Of a stretch of 64,000 nt of DNA, positions 40,988-48,676 are shown in pieces. The position numbers and the translations under genes were made by a program. The notes beneath the pieces are model-generated. The model did not search any database. It saw nothing but the letters and a program-made list of their open reading frames with translations, and was not told the DNA's origin. Source of the DNA: Bradyrhizobium glycinis (lineage in GTDB: Bacteria > Pseudomonadota > Alphaproteobacteria > Rhizobiales > Xanthobacteraceae). The stretch lies in the NCBI RefSeq assembly GCF_016031655.1, contig NZ_JACCHQ010000032.1, positions 19,368 through 83,367 on the forward strand, read 5' to 3'. Position 1 is the first letter of the stretch, and each line of letters begins with the position of its first letter.

Positions 40988-41389
40988 TCAGGTCGAGGCG
41001 TCGAATGCCGCCAACACATGGCGCGGAAGCGAGCGCGGCGCAATCAGCATGGCGTCGAATCGCAATTCGAATTCGGCATGCTCGGGATGCGCTGCGAGCC
41101 AGCCTTGCGCGGCATCGATGATGCGCTGCTGCTGGCGCGGCGTCACGGCAAAGGCGGCATCGTCCAGCGTGGCGCGGGCCTTGACCTCGACGAAGGCGAT
41201 CAGGTTGCGGCGCCGCGCCACGATGTCGATCTCGCCATGCGGCGTGCGGTAACGTTTGGCGAGAATGCGGTAGCCCTTGGCCATGAGATAGGCGGCGGCG
41301 CGGCTCTCCGCGGAAATGCCCGTCTGGAACGCCGCCACGCGCTCGGGCGAGGCGACCTTCGGTTCCGCAGGGATCTCAGTCTTCGCCAT
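40988..41389 (-). CDS. YraN-family (UPF0102) putative endonuclease
   Basis: 133 residues with the restriction-endonuclease-like core Gly-Glu-Ile-Asp-Ile-Val-Ala-Arg-Arg and Phe-Val-Glu-Val-Lys-Ala-Arg (E-x-K motif). Tyr-Arg-Ile-Leu-Ala-Lys-Arg-Tyr-Arg precedes the core. Members are nearly always encoded beside rsmI, as here. Their substrate is unknown, although links to Holliday-junction metabolism have been proposed. The ATG at 41389 overlaps the rsmI stop by 14 bp. Confidence 0.88.
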   Translation of the reverse strand: MAKTEIPAEPKVASPERVAAFQTGISAESRAAAYLMAKGYRILAKRYRTPHGEIDIVARRRNLIAFVEVKARATLDDAAFAVTPRQQQRIIDAAQGWLAAHPEHAEFELRFDAMLIAPRSLPRHVLAAFDAST

Positions 41390-42326
41390 CGCTTCCCTTC
41401 GAATCCTTTGCGAGCGCGAGCGCCCGGGCATAGACCTCGCGGCGCGGCCGGCCCGACAATGCGACCGCATGCGCCACGGCATCCTTGACGCTGTGCGCGG
41501 CAAGCTGCTCGCGCAACAGACCATCGAGCGCGTCCGATGTCAGGACCTCGGCGTCGGCCGCCGGCGGAGCGATCACCAGCACGAATTCGCCGCGCGTCTC
41601 CAGCGTTGCAGTCTCGCGCGCCAGCTCGCTCAGCGTTGCGCGCGAAATCTCCTCGTGCAGCTTGGTCAGCTCACGGCAGATCGCGGCCTCGCGCGGTCCC
41701 ATGATCTCGGCGAGATCGGCCAGCGTATCCTGCACGCGGTTGCCTGACTCGAACATCACCAGCGTCGCATCGATGCGGGCGAGCTCGGTGAGACGGCTGC
41801 GGCGCGCGGCTGATTTCGCCGGCAAGAAGCCTTCGAAGAAGAAACGGTCGGTCGGCAGCGCGGCGACCGACAGCGCGGCCAGCACCGAGGACGGGCCAGG
41901 CAGCGCATATACCGCATGGCCGGCGGCGCAGACCTCGCGCACCAGCTTGAAGCCGGGGTCGGAGATCAGCGGCGTGCCGGCGTCCGACACCAGCGCGACC
42001 GAGCCGCCCTGTCCGAGGGTTTCGAGGATTTTTGGACGCGCAGCCTCCGCATTGTGCTCGTGATATGGCTTGAGCTGCGCCGTGATCGCATAGCGTTCGG
42101 TCAGGCGGCGCGTGATGCGGGTGTCCTCACAGGCAATGATGTCGACTCCGGCGAGCGTCTGCAGTGCCCGCAGGGTGATGTCGCCGAGATTGCCGATCGG
42201 GGTCGCGACCAGATGGAGGCCTGGCGCGGCCTTCGGCGCCGCGAGCCGATGGGCATCGATGGAGAAACCGCGCGAGGCGGCGTCTTGAGCTTCAGGCGTA
42301 TTTATCGGGGCCGGCTTTGCGCGCAT
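41376..42326 (-). CDS. rsmI: 16S rRNA (cytidine1402-2'-O)-methyltransferase RsmI
   Basis: 316-residue tetrapyrrole-methylase-fold enzyme. The hallmark Leu-Val-Ala-Thr-Pro-Ile-Gly-Asn-Leu-Gly-Asp-Ile-Thr lies near residue 40. It is followed by Ile-Ala-Cys-Glu-Asp-Thr-Arg, Ser-Asp-Ala-Gly-Thr-Pro and Leu-Pro-Gly-Pro-Ser-Ser. The first ~36 residues are an Ala/Pro-rich extension. It is the first gene of rsmI-yraN-gshB and diverges from the lipoprotein gene at 42679. Confidence 0.96.
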   Translation of the reverse strand: MRAKPAPINTPEAQDAASRGFSIDAHRLAAPKAAPGLHLVATPIGNLGDITLRALQTLAGVDIIACEDTRITRRLTERYAITAQLKPYHEHNAEAARPKILETLGQGGSVALVSDAGTPLISDPGFKLVREVCAAGHAVYALPGPSSVLAALSVAALPTDRFFFEGFLPAKSAARRSRLTELARIDATLVMFESGNRVQDTLADLAEIMGPREAAICRELTKLHEEISRATLSELARETATLETRGEFVLVIAPPAADAEVLTSDALDGLLREQLAAHSVKDAVAHAVALSGRPRREVYARALALAKDSKGSDGED

Positions 42327-42678
42327 AATGGAGCCAACTTAGGCACGATCGCTAAGGCTGGGAACCGGCTCGCCGAAAAAGATCGTGCCCAAAGATCGTA
42401 TCCAGGTCAGGGGCGAGGAACGGACGGGAATGTGATCGGTCGGAGATCACGTCGCGAGGGAGTGAGGGCCTCGCGCCATATTCGCGACGGAAACGCCGCC
42501 TTGATGAGTGAATGAGTGGCGGCGAGAGCTGCCGGGACAGGATTGCGGCCGCGTTAAGCGGTTGTTATCCTTTTGTTTCGGTTAACTATTTGCCGACACA
42601 CTGCCTGAATCCGCGGCCCTCGTCGCGGACGCAATGTCGTGATCGGCCGGCGAACGGCGGGTCGGAAGAGAAGCTGCC
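42327..42678. other. Divergent promoter region rsmI / PBP-activator gene
   Basis: 352 bp without a credible gene. It holds TTAA-N7-TTAT at 42554-42568 and GGTTAACTA a little downstream, both CtrA-like, within an AT-richer stretch. This is about 110 bp before the lipoprotein start. Confidence 0.5.
42554..42568. promoter_or_regulatory. Possible CtrA-binding site
   Basis: TTAAGCGGTTGTTAT fits TTAA-N7-TTAA with one mismatch. The nearby TTAACTA half-site strengthens it. It is upstream of a cell-wall-related lipoprotein gene, a plausible cell-cycle target, but short motifs can be chance. Confidence 0.3.
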
Positions 42679-43911
42679 ATGGTCGGCCCGCGTCATCCAA
42701 AGTCTCACCTTCCGGGGTCCCGATCGCCAGGGGCGACCCGGCGGACTGCGCTCGGCCTGATGCTGGGTGCGCCCGTGCTGTCGGCCTGTGCCGGCGTGCA
42801 GCAAAGTCTCAGCCAGTTCTCCAACCCGTTCTCGAGCTCCACACCGCCGGCCCAGCCGGCCGGCCCGCAGCAGCAGGCGACGACCGCCGGCACCGGCGGC
42901 GTGAAGGTCGGTCTGATCCTGCCACTCTCCGCGGCCGGCAACGCCGGGCTCGCTGCGCAATCGATGCGCAACGCCGCCGAGATGGCGCTGGCCGAGTTCC
43001 AGAACCCGAACATCCAGCTCCTGATCAAGGACGACAATGGCAGCCCGCAGGGCGCGCAGGCCGGCGCGCAGCAGGCAGTCGACGAGGGCGCCGAGATCAT
43101 CCTCGGGCCGCTGTTCGCGCAATCGGTGCCGGCGGTGGCACAGGTCGCGCGCACGCGCGGCATCCCGGTGATCGCGTTCTCGACGGATTCCAGCATTGCC
43201 GGACGCGGCGTCTACCTGCTCTCGTTCCTGCCGGAATCCGACGTCAATCGCATCGTCGAATATTCCGCCGGCATCGGAAAGCGTTCCTTCGCCGTGCTGG
43301 TGCCCGACAACGCCTATGGCAATGTCGTCGAGGCCGCGGTGAAGGCGGCGGTGCCGCGGCGGGGCGGGCGCATAGTCGCGTTCGAGAAATACGGCGCCGA
43401 TCGCGCCACGCCCGCGCGCACCGTGGCGCAGCAGCTCGGCAGTGCGGACGCGCTGTTCATGGCCGATGACGGCGATGCCGTCGTGTCAGTCGCGGATGCG
43501 ATGACCGCCGCTGGCGCGAACCTGCGCAACATCCAGCTGCTCGGCACCGGCCTGTGGGATAATCCGCGCGTCTATGCCAGCTCCGCGCTGCAGGGCGGCC
43601 TCTACGCCGCGCCCGACCCGGCCGGGTTCCGCGCCTTCTCCGGCCGCTACCGTACCAAATACGGCGCCGAGCCGATCCGCACCGCGACCCTTTCCTATGA
43701 CGCGGTCGCGCTCGTCGCCGCGCTGGCGCGCACGCAAGGCGGCCAGCGCTTCTCGTCCGACGTGCTCACGAACCCCTCCGGCTTTGCCGGCATCGACGGC
43801 CTGTTCCGCTTCCGCGCGGATGGCACGAATGAACGTGGGCTTGCCGTGATGAAGGTGACGCAAGGCGGCGGCGTCGCGGTTGCGGGCTCGCCGAAGAGCT
43901 TTGGGGCGTAG
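42679..43911 (+). CDS. Penicillin-binding protein activator-type lipoprotein
   Basis: 410 residues. An Arg-rich start and a hydrophobic stretch end at a lipobox Leu-Ser-Ala-Cys (cysteine about 37), followed by a Ser/Pro/Gln linker. The rest is a periplasmic-binding-protein type I fold (about 70-405): Val-Gly-Leu-Ile-Leu-Pro-Leu-Ser, Ala-Gly-Ala-Gln-Gln-Ala-Val-Asp-Glu-Gly-Ala and Phe-Ser-Thr-Asp-Ser-Ser. Alphaproteobacterial members are annotated as PBP activators because of similarity to the C-terminal domain of LpoA. Direct activation of a PBP is not shown here. Family C repeat DNA follows 7 bp after the stop. Confidence 0.82.
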   Translation: MVGPRHPKSHLPGSRSPGATRRTALGLMLGAPVLSACAGVQQSLSQFSNPFSSSTPPAQPAGPQQQATTAGTGGVKVGLILPLSAAGNAGLAAQSMRNAAEMALAEFQNPNIQLLIKDDNGSPQGAQAGAQQAVDEGAEIILGPLFAQSVPAVAQVARTRGIPVIAFSTDSSIAGRGVYLLSFLPESDVNRIVEYSAGIGKRSFAVLVPDNAYGNVVEAAVKAAVPRRGGRIVAFEKYGADRATPARTVAQQLGSADALFMADDGDAVVSVADAMTAAGANLRNIQLLGTGLWDNPRVYASSALQGGLYAAPDPAGFRAFSGRYRTKYGAEPIRTATLSYDAVALVAALARTQGGQRFSSDVLTNPSGFAGIDGLFRFRADGTNERGLAVMKVTQGGGVAVAGSPKSFGA

Positions 43912-43917
43912 CTGGTT

Positions 43918-43949
43918 CACCTCTCTCGCTTGCGAGAGAGGTCCGCGCG
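43918..43949. repeat. Left half of a split family C palindromic repeat
   Basis: The cacctctctcgcttgcgaga hairpin and following gaggtccgcgcg match the first ~32 bp of the intact copy at 17356. The match stops at gcgcg. The rest of the repeat appears 1.95 kb later at 45904. Confidence 0.75.
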
Positions 43950-44072
43950 TCGTTCGTCTCCGGAGGCGGCAAGCTCGATCGAGCAGTAGGCCGGCTGGTG
44001 ACAAAGCCAATCCTGTGGGCCACCCAACTCGGCACTTGACTCGCAGTTAGGCAGGCGATCAACTTTGGATGC

Positions 44073-44098
44073 CGCAACCATATGTTGCGTCTGTTTTT
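44073..44098 (+). terminator. Hairpin with T-tract in the islet
   Basis: CGCAAC (44073-44078) and GTTGCG (44084-44089) with loop CATAT, followed by tctgttttt. It looks like an intrinsic terminator for rightward transcription. It may end the PBP-activator transcript or be left from an operon once upstream of the MBL gene. Confidence 0.5.
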
Positions 44099-44102
44099 AG
44101 AG

Positions 44103-44300
44103 TTAGCCGAGCAGAATCTTTTCAGCAGTCGCCGGTATCCCGGCATTCAAGACGTAAACCTGGCCGTTTTCGCGCATCGCCTTCAGTGACGCGGCTGCAA
44201 AATGCGTAGATCATAGAGACCATCCACGCGTGTCGATCCCGTTGAATACCGCATACGCACAGCCTGATAACCCGCAGCGAGAGACGTAAACGGCCTTCAT
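44103..44300 (-). pseudogene. Possible frameshifted gene remnant
   Basis: On the minus strand an ATG at 44300 follows ggaaag at a good ribosome-binding distance and begins Met-Lys-Ala-Val-Tyr-Val-Ser. Protein-like sequence then continues in a second frame (Ala-Gly-Tyr-Gln-Ala-Val-Arg-Met-Arg-Tyr-Ser-Thr-Gly). It returns to the first frame as Ser-Leu-Lys-Ala-Met-Arg-Glu-Asn-Gly-Gln-Val-Tyr-Val-Leu-Asn-Ala-Gly-Ile-Pro before TAA at 44103-44105. This suggests a small gene of about 65 codons with two frameshifts. Identity unknown. Chance is not excluded. Confidence 0.3.
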
Positions 44301-44347
44301 GCGTCGCGCTTTCCATTGCAACGCAACCTCGATGAGGGATCGTCATC

Positions 44348-45880
44348 ATGGCAAAGAGGTACGTGATCAACGTCGATCTTGCTGACGTCTGGCAGGAGAA
44401 GAACCGCAAAAGCCTCCTGAGGACGTTGGCCTGGGGTGATGAGGTCAGCGTTGTTAAGATGGGTCGGGACTATGCTGAGATCGAAACGGTCGAATTCGTG
44501 GAACGCCAGGATGGCAGCATTCTGCCGGAAAAGAGGTTTGGTTACCTCCAGCCGAAGAAGACGTCGGGTTTGAAGCTGACCGATGTTCTCATCCCGCGGA
44601 ATCGCAACAAGGTCCTCAAGGTCAATTTCGTCGATGTTCAGCAGGGCGACGGCTCGGTGATCGAATCGCCGCAAGGTAAGGCGATGCTTGTCGATGGTGG
44701 CGACAATGAGCTCTTTGCCCGTTATCTCGCCTCCAGGTTTCGTGGCACGTCGCCCAATAGGCCGAAGGAAATCGAGTGCATCCTCGTCACGCATGGAGAC
44801 GCCGACCATTTCGTCGGCCTGCCCGAGATCCAAATATCTGAGCAAAATGAGGCGGTTCGAAAGCGCCTCTTCATCGAGCCGAAACGGGTCTACCACAACG
44901 GGATTGTGAAGCGGCCCGAAAAGAAGGCCAACGATAAGCGACGGAACGAAACAGAGCTGCTGGGTCCAACAAGGAAGGTGGGTAAGGACCTCTATCTCGT
45001 CGGATTGGTGGATAACCTCCTCAAAGTACCCGACAAGGAGATGAACAAGCCTTTCAAGGTTTGGAAGGATACCCTGGCGAAGTACAACAAGAGGTCAAAG
45101 ATCGAGTTCAGGCGACTTGAGATTGGCGATGACGATGCCTTCGACTTCTTCGCTGAGGAGGACATAAAGGTAGAGGTACTGGGGCCGTTGACGTCCAAGG
45201 TGGGGGGCAAGTCTGCCCTGAAATTTCTCGGCACTCCGCCGAAGGGGCCGAGGATCGGCCACGAGTCGCTGGAAACAGACGACCTTAAGAGCAGCGGCTT
45301 TTCGGCCTCACATACGATCAATGGCCACTCAATCGTATTCCGGCTGACCTATGGAAGAATGAGCTACCTGTTCACCGGCGATCTCAATGATGAGTCCAGC
45401 CGCTTCCTCACGCGTGAACACAATAGCGGGACAATCAACCTCAAGGCGGAAGTCTTCAAGGTCCCGCACCATGGGTCGGCGGACTTTTCAGGGGCTTTCA
45501 TCCAGGCGGTGGATCCGATCGTCAGCGTGATCTCCAGCGGCGACGAGAATGCCCGCAAGGAATACATTCATCCCAGGGCGACCTTGGTCGGGGCCTTAGG
45601 CAAATGGTCGCGCGTGCCGGAGCCCCTGGTTCTGGTGACGGAGCTTGTAGCGTTCTTTAACGTCGAGGGGCCCTCCAGGGTGATCGACCCCAAGAAGGAC
45701 AAGAAGCGCGGCAAGTTCTTCGGCTTCAGTCGTACGGCATTCGGCATGGTTAAGACCCGTACTGACGGCAAGAGATTGCTCGTCTACACCGACAGCGGGA
45801 ATCTCAAGATGAAAGAGGCGTACGCCTACGCACTGGATAAGGCCGGATTGCTAGAACCGTCTGAAGTCGTCCGCGCTTGA
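44348..45880 (+). CDS. Stand-alone ComEC-like metallo-beta-lactamase-fold hydrolase
   Basis: 510 residues. Residues 1-75 form a small beta-rich, SH3-like domain (Trp-Gly-Asp-Glu-Val-Ser-Val-Val). The MBL domain follows: Asn-Phe-Val-Asp-Val-Gln-Gln-Gly-Asp (about 93-101), Met-Leu-Val-Asp-Gly-Gly-Asp, Thr-His-Gly-Asp-Ala-Asp-His (148-154), Phe-Thr-Gly-Asp-Leu (342-346), Val-Pro-His-His-Gly-Ser (372-377) and a late Tyr-Ile-His-Pro. HxDxDH instead of HxHxDH is the ComEC pattern. A charged insertion of about 130 residues (170-300) separates the metal motifs. No membrane helix or signal peptide is seen, so it should be cytosolic. ComEC MBL domains act as nucleases on incoming DNA; a nuclease or phosphodiesterase role here is inference. 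The ATG follows a gaggga ribosome-binding site. Confidence 0.85.
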   Translation: MAKRYVINVDLADVWQEKNRKSLLRTLAWGDEVSVVKMGRDYAEIETVEFVERQDGSILPEKRFGYLQPKKTSGLKLTDVLIPRNRNKVLKVNFVDVQQGDGSVIESPQGKAMLVDGGDNELFARYLASRFRGTSPNRPKEIECILVTHGDADHFVGLPEIQISEQNEAVRKRLFIEPKRVYHNGIVKRPEKKANDKRRNETELLGPTRKVGKDLYLVGLVDNLLKVPDKEMNKPFKVWKDTLAKYNKRSKIEFRRLEIGDDDAFDFFAEEDIKVEVLGPLTSKVGGKSALKFLGTPPKGPRIGHESLETDDLKSSGFSASHTINGHSIVFRLTYGRMSYLFTGDLNDESSRFLTREHNSGTINLKAEVFKVPHHGSADFSGAFIQAVDPIVSVISSGDENARKEYIHPRATLVGALGKWSRVPEPLVLVTELVAFFNVEGPSRVIDPKKDKKRGKFFGFSRTAFGMVKTRTDGKRLLVYTDSGNLKMKEAYAYALDKAGLLEPSEVVRA

Positions 45881-45903
45881 CTGCGCTTCGCTAAGCTTTG
45901 GGA

Positions 45904-45987
45904 CACCGGGTGAAGGTTGGGGGATTGTCCCCTTGTGGAGACACCCTATCCCAACTCCTCTCCCGCAAGCGGGCGAGGGAGCGCACC
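45904..45987. repeat. Right half of the split family C palindromic repeat
   Basis: Starts caccgggtgaagg and ends gcgagggagcgcacc, matching the second part of the intact repeat at 17356 in the same orientation. Its first part is at 43918-43949. Confidence 0.75.
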
Positions 45988-46003
45988 GCCAGTTTGGCTA
46001 AGA

Positions 46004-47161
46004 CTACGCCGCCAAATCCGCGACCACGGCATCCAATACCGGAAACCCGCTGCTGGTCACGCGCAGCCGCCCCGTCGCGTCGACCGTGATCGCGCCTTCC
46101 TCGCGCAAGAGCGCAATGCGGCGGGGGTCGAGCGGGCGGCCGGCGAGGGCCTTGTAGCGCTCGGGGTCGATGCCTTCGGCAAGACGCAAACCCATCAGCA
46201 GGAATTCGTCGGCGCGCTCCTCGCTGTTGAGGAGCTCGTCGCTGACGACACCGTCGCCGTTGGTCTCGACCCGCATCAGCCAGGCCTCGGGACGCTTCTC
46301 GGTCGCGGTGGCGTGCCTGATGCCGTCGATGTCGAGGCGGCCATGTGCGCCGGGGCCGATGCCGGCATATTCCTCGCCGCGCCAGTAAACCAGATTGTGC
46401 CGGCACTCGGCGCCGCGCCGCGCGTGATTGGAGATCTCGTAAGCGGGTAGCCCCAGCTTGTCGCAGGTCTCCTGCGTGACGTCGTAGAGCGCGCGTGCGA
46501 CCGCCTCGTCCGGCGTCTTCAGCTTGCCGGCCTGGTGCAGGCCGAAGAACGGCGTGCCTTCCTCGATCGTCAATTGATAGAGCGACAAATGCTCGGCCGC
46601 TTCATCGATGGCGTGCCGCAGCTCGCCCGCCCACATTGCCGGCGTCTGGTCGGGGCGGGCGTAGATCAGGTCAAACGAATAGCGGTCGAACGCGCGGCGC
46701 GCGATAGCGACGGCATCGAGCGCTTCGCGGGCGCTGTGCATGCGGCCGAGCGCCTTCAGCGAGGCATCGTCGAGCGCCTGCACGCCGAGCGAGACGCGGT
46801 TGACGCCTGCGATGCGATAGCCGGCAAAGCGCGTGGCTTCGACACTGGTCGGGTTCGCTTCCAGCGTCACCTCGACGTCGCCTGCGACGGTCCAGTGCTT
46901 GCCGATCGCATCGAGCACCGCGCCGACGGTCGAAGGCTGCATCAAAGACGGCGTGCCACCGCCGAGGAAGATCGAGGTGACCTCGCGGCCAGGCGCGCGC
47001 TCGGCGGTCGTTGCGATCTCGCGCGCGAAGGCGGAGGCGAAGCGCGCTTCGTCGATCGCGGCGTGGCGGACGTGGCTGTTGAAGTCGCAATAGGGGCACT
47101 TCGACAGGCAGAACGGCCAATGCACATAGACGCCAAACGCATCCTTGTTAGCGCGGCTCAA
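46004..47161 (-). CDS. hemW: Radical SAM haem chaperone HemW
   Basis: 385 residues. The start region Ala-Phe-Gly-Val-Tyr-Val-His-Trp-Pro-Phe-Cys is followed by the radical-SAM cysteines in Cys-Leu-Ser-Lys-Cys-Pro-Tyr-Cys-Asp-Phe-Asn. HemW is distinguished from HemN by the fourth residue block (CxxxCxxC-Asp-Phe). Gly-Gly-Gly-Thr-Pro-Ser and Leu-Gly-Val-Gln-Ala-Leu-Asp also fit. It delivers haem to membrane enzymes. No ATG lies near the conserved start. The TTG at 47161 is used; the GTG at 47197 would add 12 residues. It overlaps the rdgB stop by 14 bp. Confidence 0.9.
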   Translation of the reverse strand: MSRANKDAFGVYVHWPFCLSKCPYCDFNSHVRHAAIDEARFASAFAREIATTAERAPGREVTSIFLGGGTPSLMQPSTVGAVLDAIGKHWTVAGDVEVTLEANPTSVEATRFAGYRIAGVNRVSLGVQALDDASLKALGRMHSAREALDAVAIARRAFDRYSFDLIYARPDQTPAMWAGELRHAIDEAAEHLSLYQLTIEEGTPFFGLHQAGKLKTPDEAVARALYDVTQETCDKLGLPAYEISNHARRGAECRHNLVYWRGEEYAGIGPGAHGRLDIDGIRHATATEKRPEAWLMRVETNGDGVVSDELLNSEERADEFLLMGLRLAEGIDPERYKALAGRPLDPRRIALLREEGAITVDATGRLRVTSSGFPVLDAVVADLAA

Positions 47162-47783
47162 GGCAGATCTCCGCCAGTTTCCGAAAAGCGCGGGCACGGT
47201 GCGACAGGCCGAGGCCGAGCGGCGGCAGGCCGTGCTTCTCGATGCTGGTCATCTCGCCGAATGTGCGGCTGTGCCCGTCCGGCAGGAACATCGGATCGTA
47301 GCCGAAGCCGGCAGTGCCGCGCGGTGGCCAGATCAGCGTGCCGTCCACGCGCGCCTCGACCTCCTCGCGATGATCGTCGGGCCAGGCCACGCAGAGCGCG
47401 GAGACGAAGTGGGCCCTGCGCTTGTCCGGCGTGGTGGCGCCGCGCTCCTGCAGCAGGCGCTCGATCTGCGCCATCGCCGCGTTGAAATCCTTGGTCGGAC
47501 CGGCCCAGCGCGCGCTGTAGATTCCGGGCGCGCCGTCGAGCGCGTCGACGACGATGCCGGAATCGTCGGCGAAGGCGGGGAGCTTCGCCGCCTGCGCCGC
47601 GGCGATCGCCTTGATCGCGGCGTTGCTGCGGAAATCGCTGCCGGTTTCCTCGGGCTCGTCCAGGCCGAGCTCGCCGGCCGATATCGCCTCGATGCCATAC
47701 GGCGCAAGCAGCTCCCTCATCTCGGCGAGCTTGCCGGGATTGTGGGTGGCGATGACGAGCTTGTCCGTGATTCGGCGGTGCAT
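47148..47783 (-). CDS. rdgB: Non-canonical purine NTP pyrophosphatase RdgB
   Basis: 211-residue Ham1/RdgB enzyme that hydrolyses ITP, dITP and XTP to keep them out of nucleic acids. Ile-Ala-Thr-His-Asn-Pro-Gly-Lys near the start, Phe-Ala-Asp-Asp-Ser-Gly-Ile, Gly-Ile-Tyr-Ser-Ala-Arg-Trp-Ala-Gly and Gly-Phe-Gly-Tyr-Asp-Pro-Met-Phe are the family motifs. The ATG at 47783 is used; a much longer frame upstream is antisense noise within rph. It lies between rph and hemW. Confidence 0.96.
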   Translation of the reverse strand: MHRRITDKLVIATHNPGKLAEMRELLAPYGIEAISAGELGLDEPEETGSDFRSNAAIKAIAAAQAAKLPAFADDSGIVVDALDGAPGIYSARWAGPTKDFNAAMAQIERLLQERGATTPDKRRAHFVSALCVAWPDDHREEVEARVDGTLIWPPRGTAGFGYDPMFLPDGHSRTFGEMTSIEKHGLPPLGLGLSHRARAFRKLAEICLEPR

Positions 47784-47794
47784 GGCCCTATTGA

Positions 47795-48508
47795 CTACGC
47801 CACGGCCAGTTTCTGCAAGTCCACCAGGCGCGCGATGCCCTTCTGCGCCAGGGCGATCAGCTTCAGGAACTCGTCCTGCGTGAACGGCTCGCGTTCCGCG
47901 GTGCCCTGCACCTCGATGATCCGGCCATCGCCCGTCATGACGAAATTGGCGTCGGTCTCGGCTTCCGAATCCTCGGCATAGTCGAGGTCGAGCACCGGCG
48001 TGCCGTTGAAGATGCCGCAGGAGATCGCGGCGACGTTGTCGCGCAGCACGTTGGCCTTCAGCATGTTGCGCGCCTTCATCCAGTTGATGCAATCGGCCAG
48101 CGCGACCCAGGCGCCGGTGATCGAGGCCGTGCGGGTGCCGCCGTCGGCCTGGAGCACGTCGCAATCGACCGTGATCTGGCGCTCGCCGAGCGCTTCGAGA
48201 TCGACGATGGTGCGAAGCGAGCGGCCGATCAGGCGCTGGATCTCGACGGTACGCCCGCTCTGCTTGCCGGCGGAGGCCTCGCGGCGGGTGCGTTCGGAGG
48301 TCGCGCGCGGCAGCATGCCGTATTCGGCGGTGACCCAGCCGCGGCCCTGGCCCTTCAGCCACGGCGGCAGGCGGTCTTCCAGCGTGGCGGTGACCAGCAC
48401 ATGGGTGTCGCCGAATTTCACCAGGCAGGAGCCTTCCGCATATTTGACCACGCCGCGCTCCAGCGTCACGGGGCGCAATTCGTCGGGCGCACGGCGGCTT
48501 GGCCGCAT
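47795..48508 (-). CDS. rph: Ribonuclease PH
   Basis: 237-residue phosphorolytic 3'-5' exoribonuclease that trims tRNA 3' ends. It begins Met-Arg-Pro-Ser-Arg-Arg-Ala-Pro-Asp-Glu-Leu-Arg-Pro-Val, as most RNase PH proteins do. It has Glu-Gly-Ser-Cys-Leu-Val-Lys-Phe-Gly-Asp-Thr and the phosphate-binding Ala-Asp-Gly-Gly-Thr-Arg-Thr-Ala-Ser-Ile-Thr-Gly. It starts the leftward rph-rdgB-hemW operon, divergent from hrcA across 168 bp. Confidence 0.97.
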   Translation of the reverse strand: MRPSRRAPDELRPVTLERGVVKYAEGSCLVKFGDTHVLVTATLEDRLPPWLKGQGRGWVTAEYGMLPRATSERTRREASAGKQSGRTVEIQRLIGRSLRTIVDLEALGERQITVDCDVLQADGGTRTASITGAWVALADCINWMKARNMLKANVLRDNVAAISCGIFNGTPVLDLDYAEDSEAETDANFVMTGDGRIIEVQGTAEREPFTQDEFLKLIALAQKGIARLVDLQKLAVA

Positions 48509-48676
48509 GGGAAATCTCCAAAACTCACGGGAATAGGCTGTTCGCGGTGCTTGTAGGTGGGGCGGGGGTGGGCGGCAAGGGCTTATTCACCCCCTGATCG
48601 TCGGCCTGCAAACGCCACGCTTGTCAGAAGCGGCCCGGATGGACAAATTATAAGTATCTGAGAGGAGTTACCGTCT

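Larger units (their letters stand above)
43912..44347. other. Intergenic stretch with left repeat half and left flank of the MBL islet
   Basis: 436 bp with no intact gene. In order: the left half of a family C repeat (43918-43949), the start of foreign-looking DNA, a terminator-like hairpin (44073-44098) and a possible broken reading frame on the minus strand (44103-44300). The MBL gene follows. Confidence 0.55.
43950..45903. mobile_element. 1.95-kb islet inserted in a palindromic repeat
   Basis: The two halves of one family C repeat flank this segment in the same orientation. In the intact copy at 17356 only aag separates gcgcg from caccgggt. The segment carries one intact gene (MBL hydrolase), a terminator hairpin and gene debris. 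Its codons use more A/T and AAG/GAT than its neighbours. No integrase, transposase or clear terminal repeats are seen. An 8-bp gtccgcgc occurs at 43941 and at 45869 but may be chance. Confidence 0.6.

Noticed and set aside
43941..45876. 8-bp direct repeat gtccgcgc flanking the MBL islet as a target-site duplication
   Set aside because: The right copy lies inside the MBL coding sequence, not at the junction, and an 8-mer of this composition is likely by chance in high-GC DNA.
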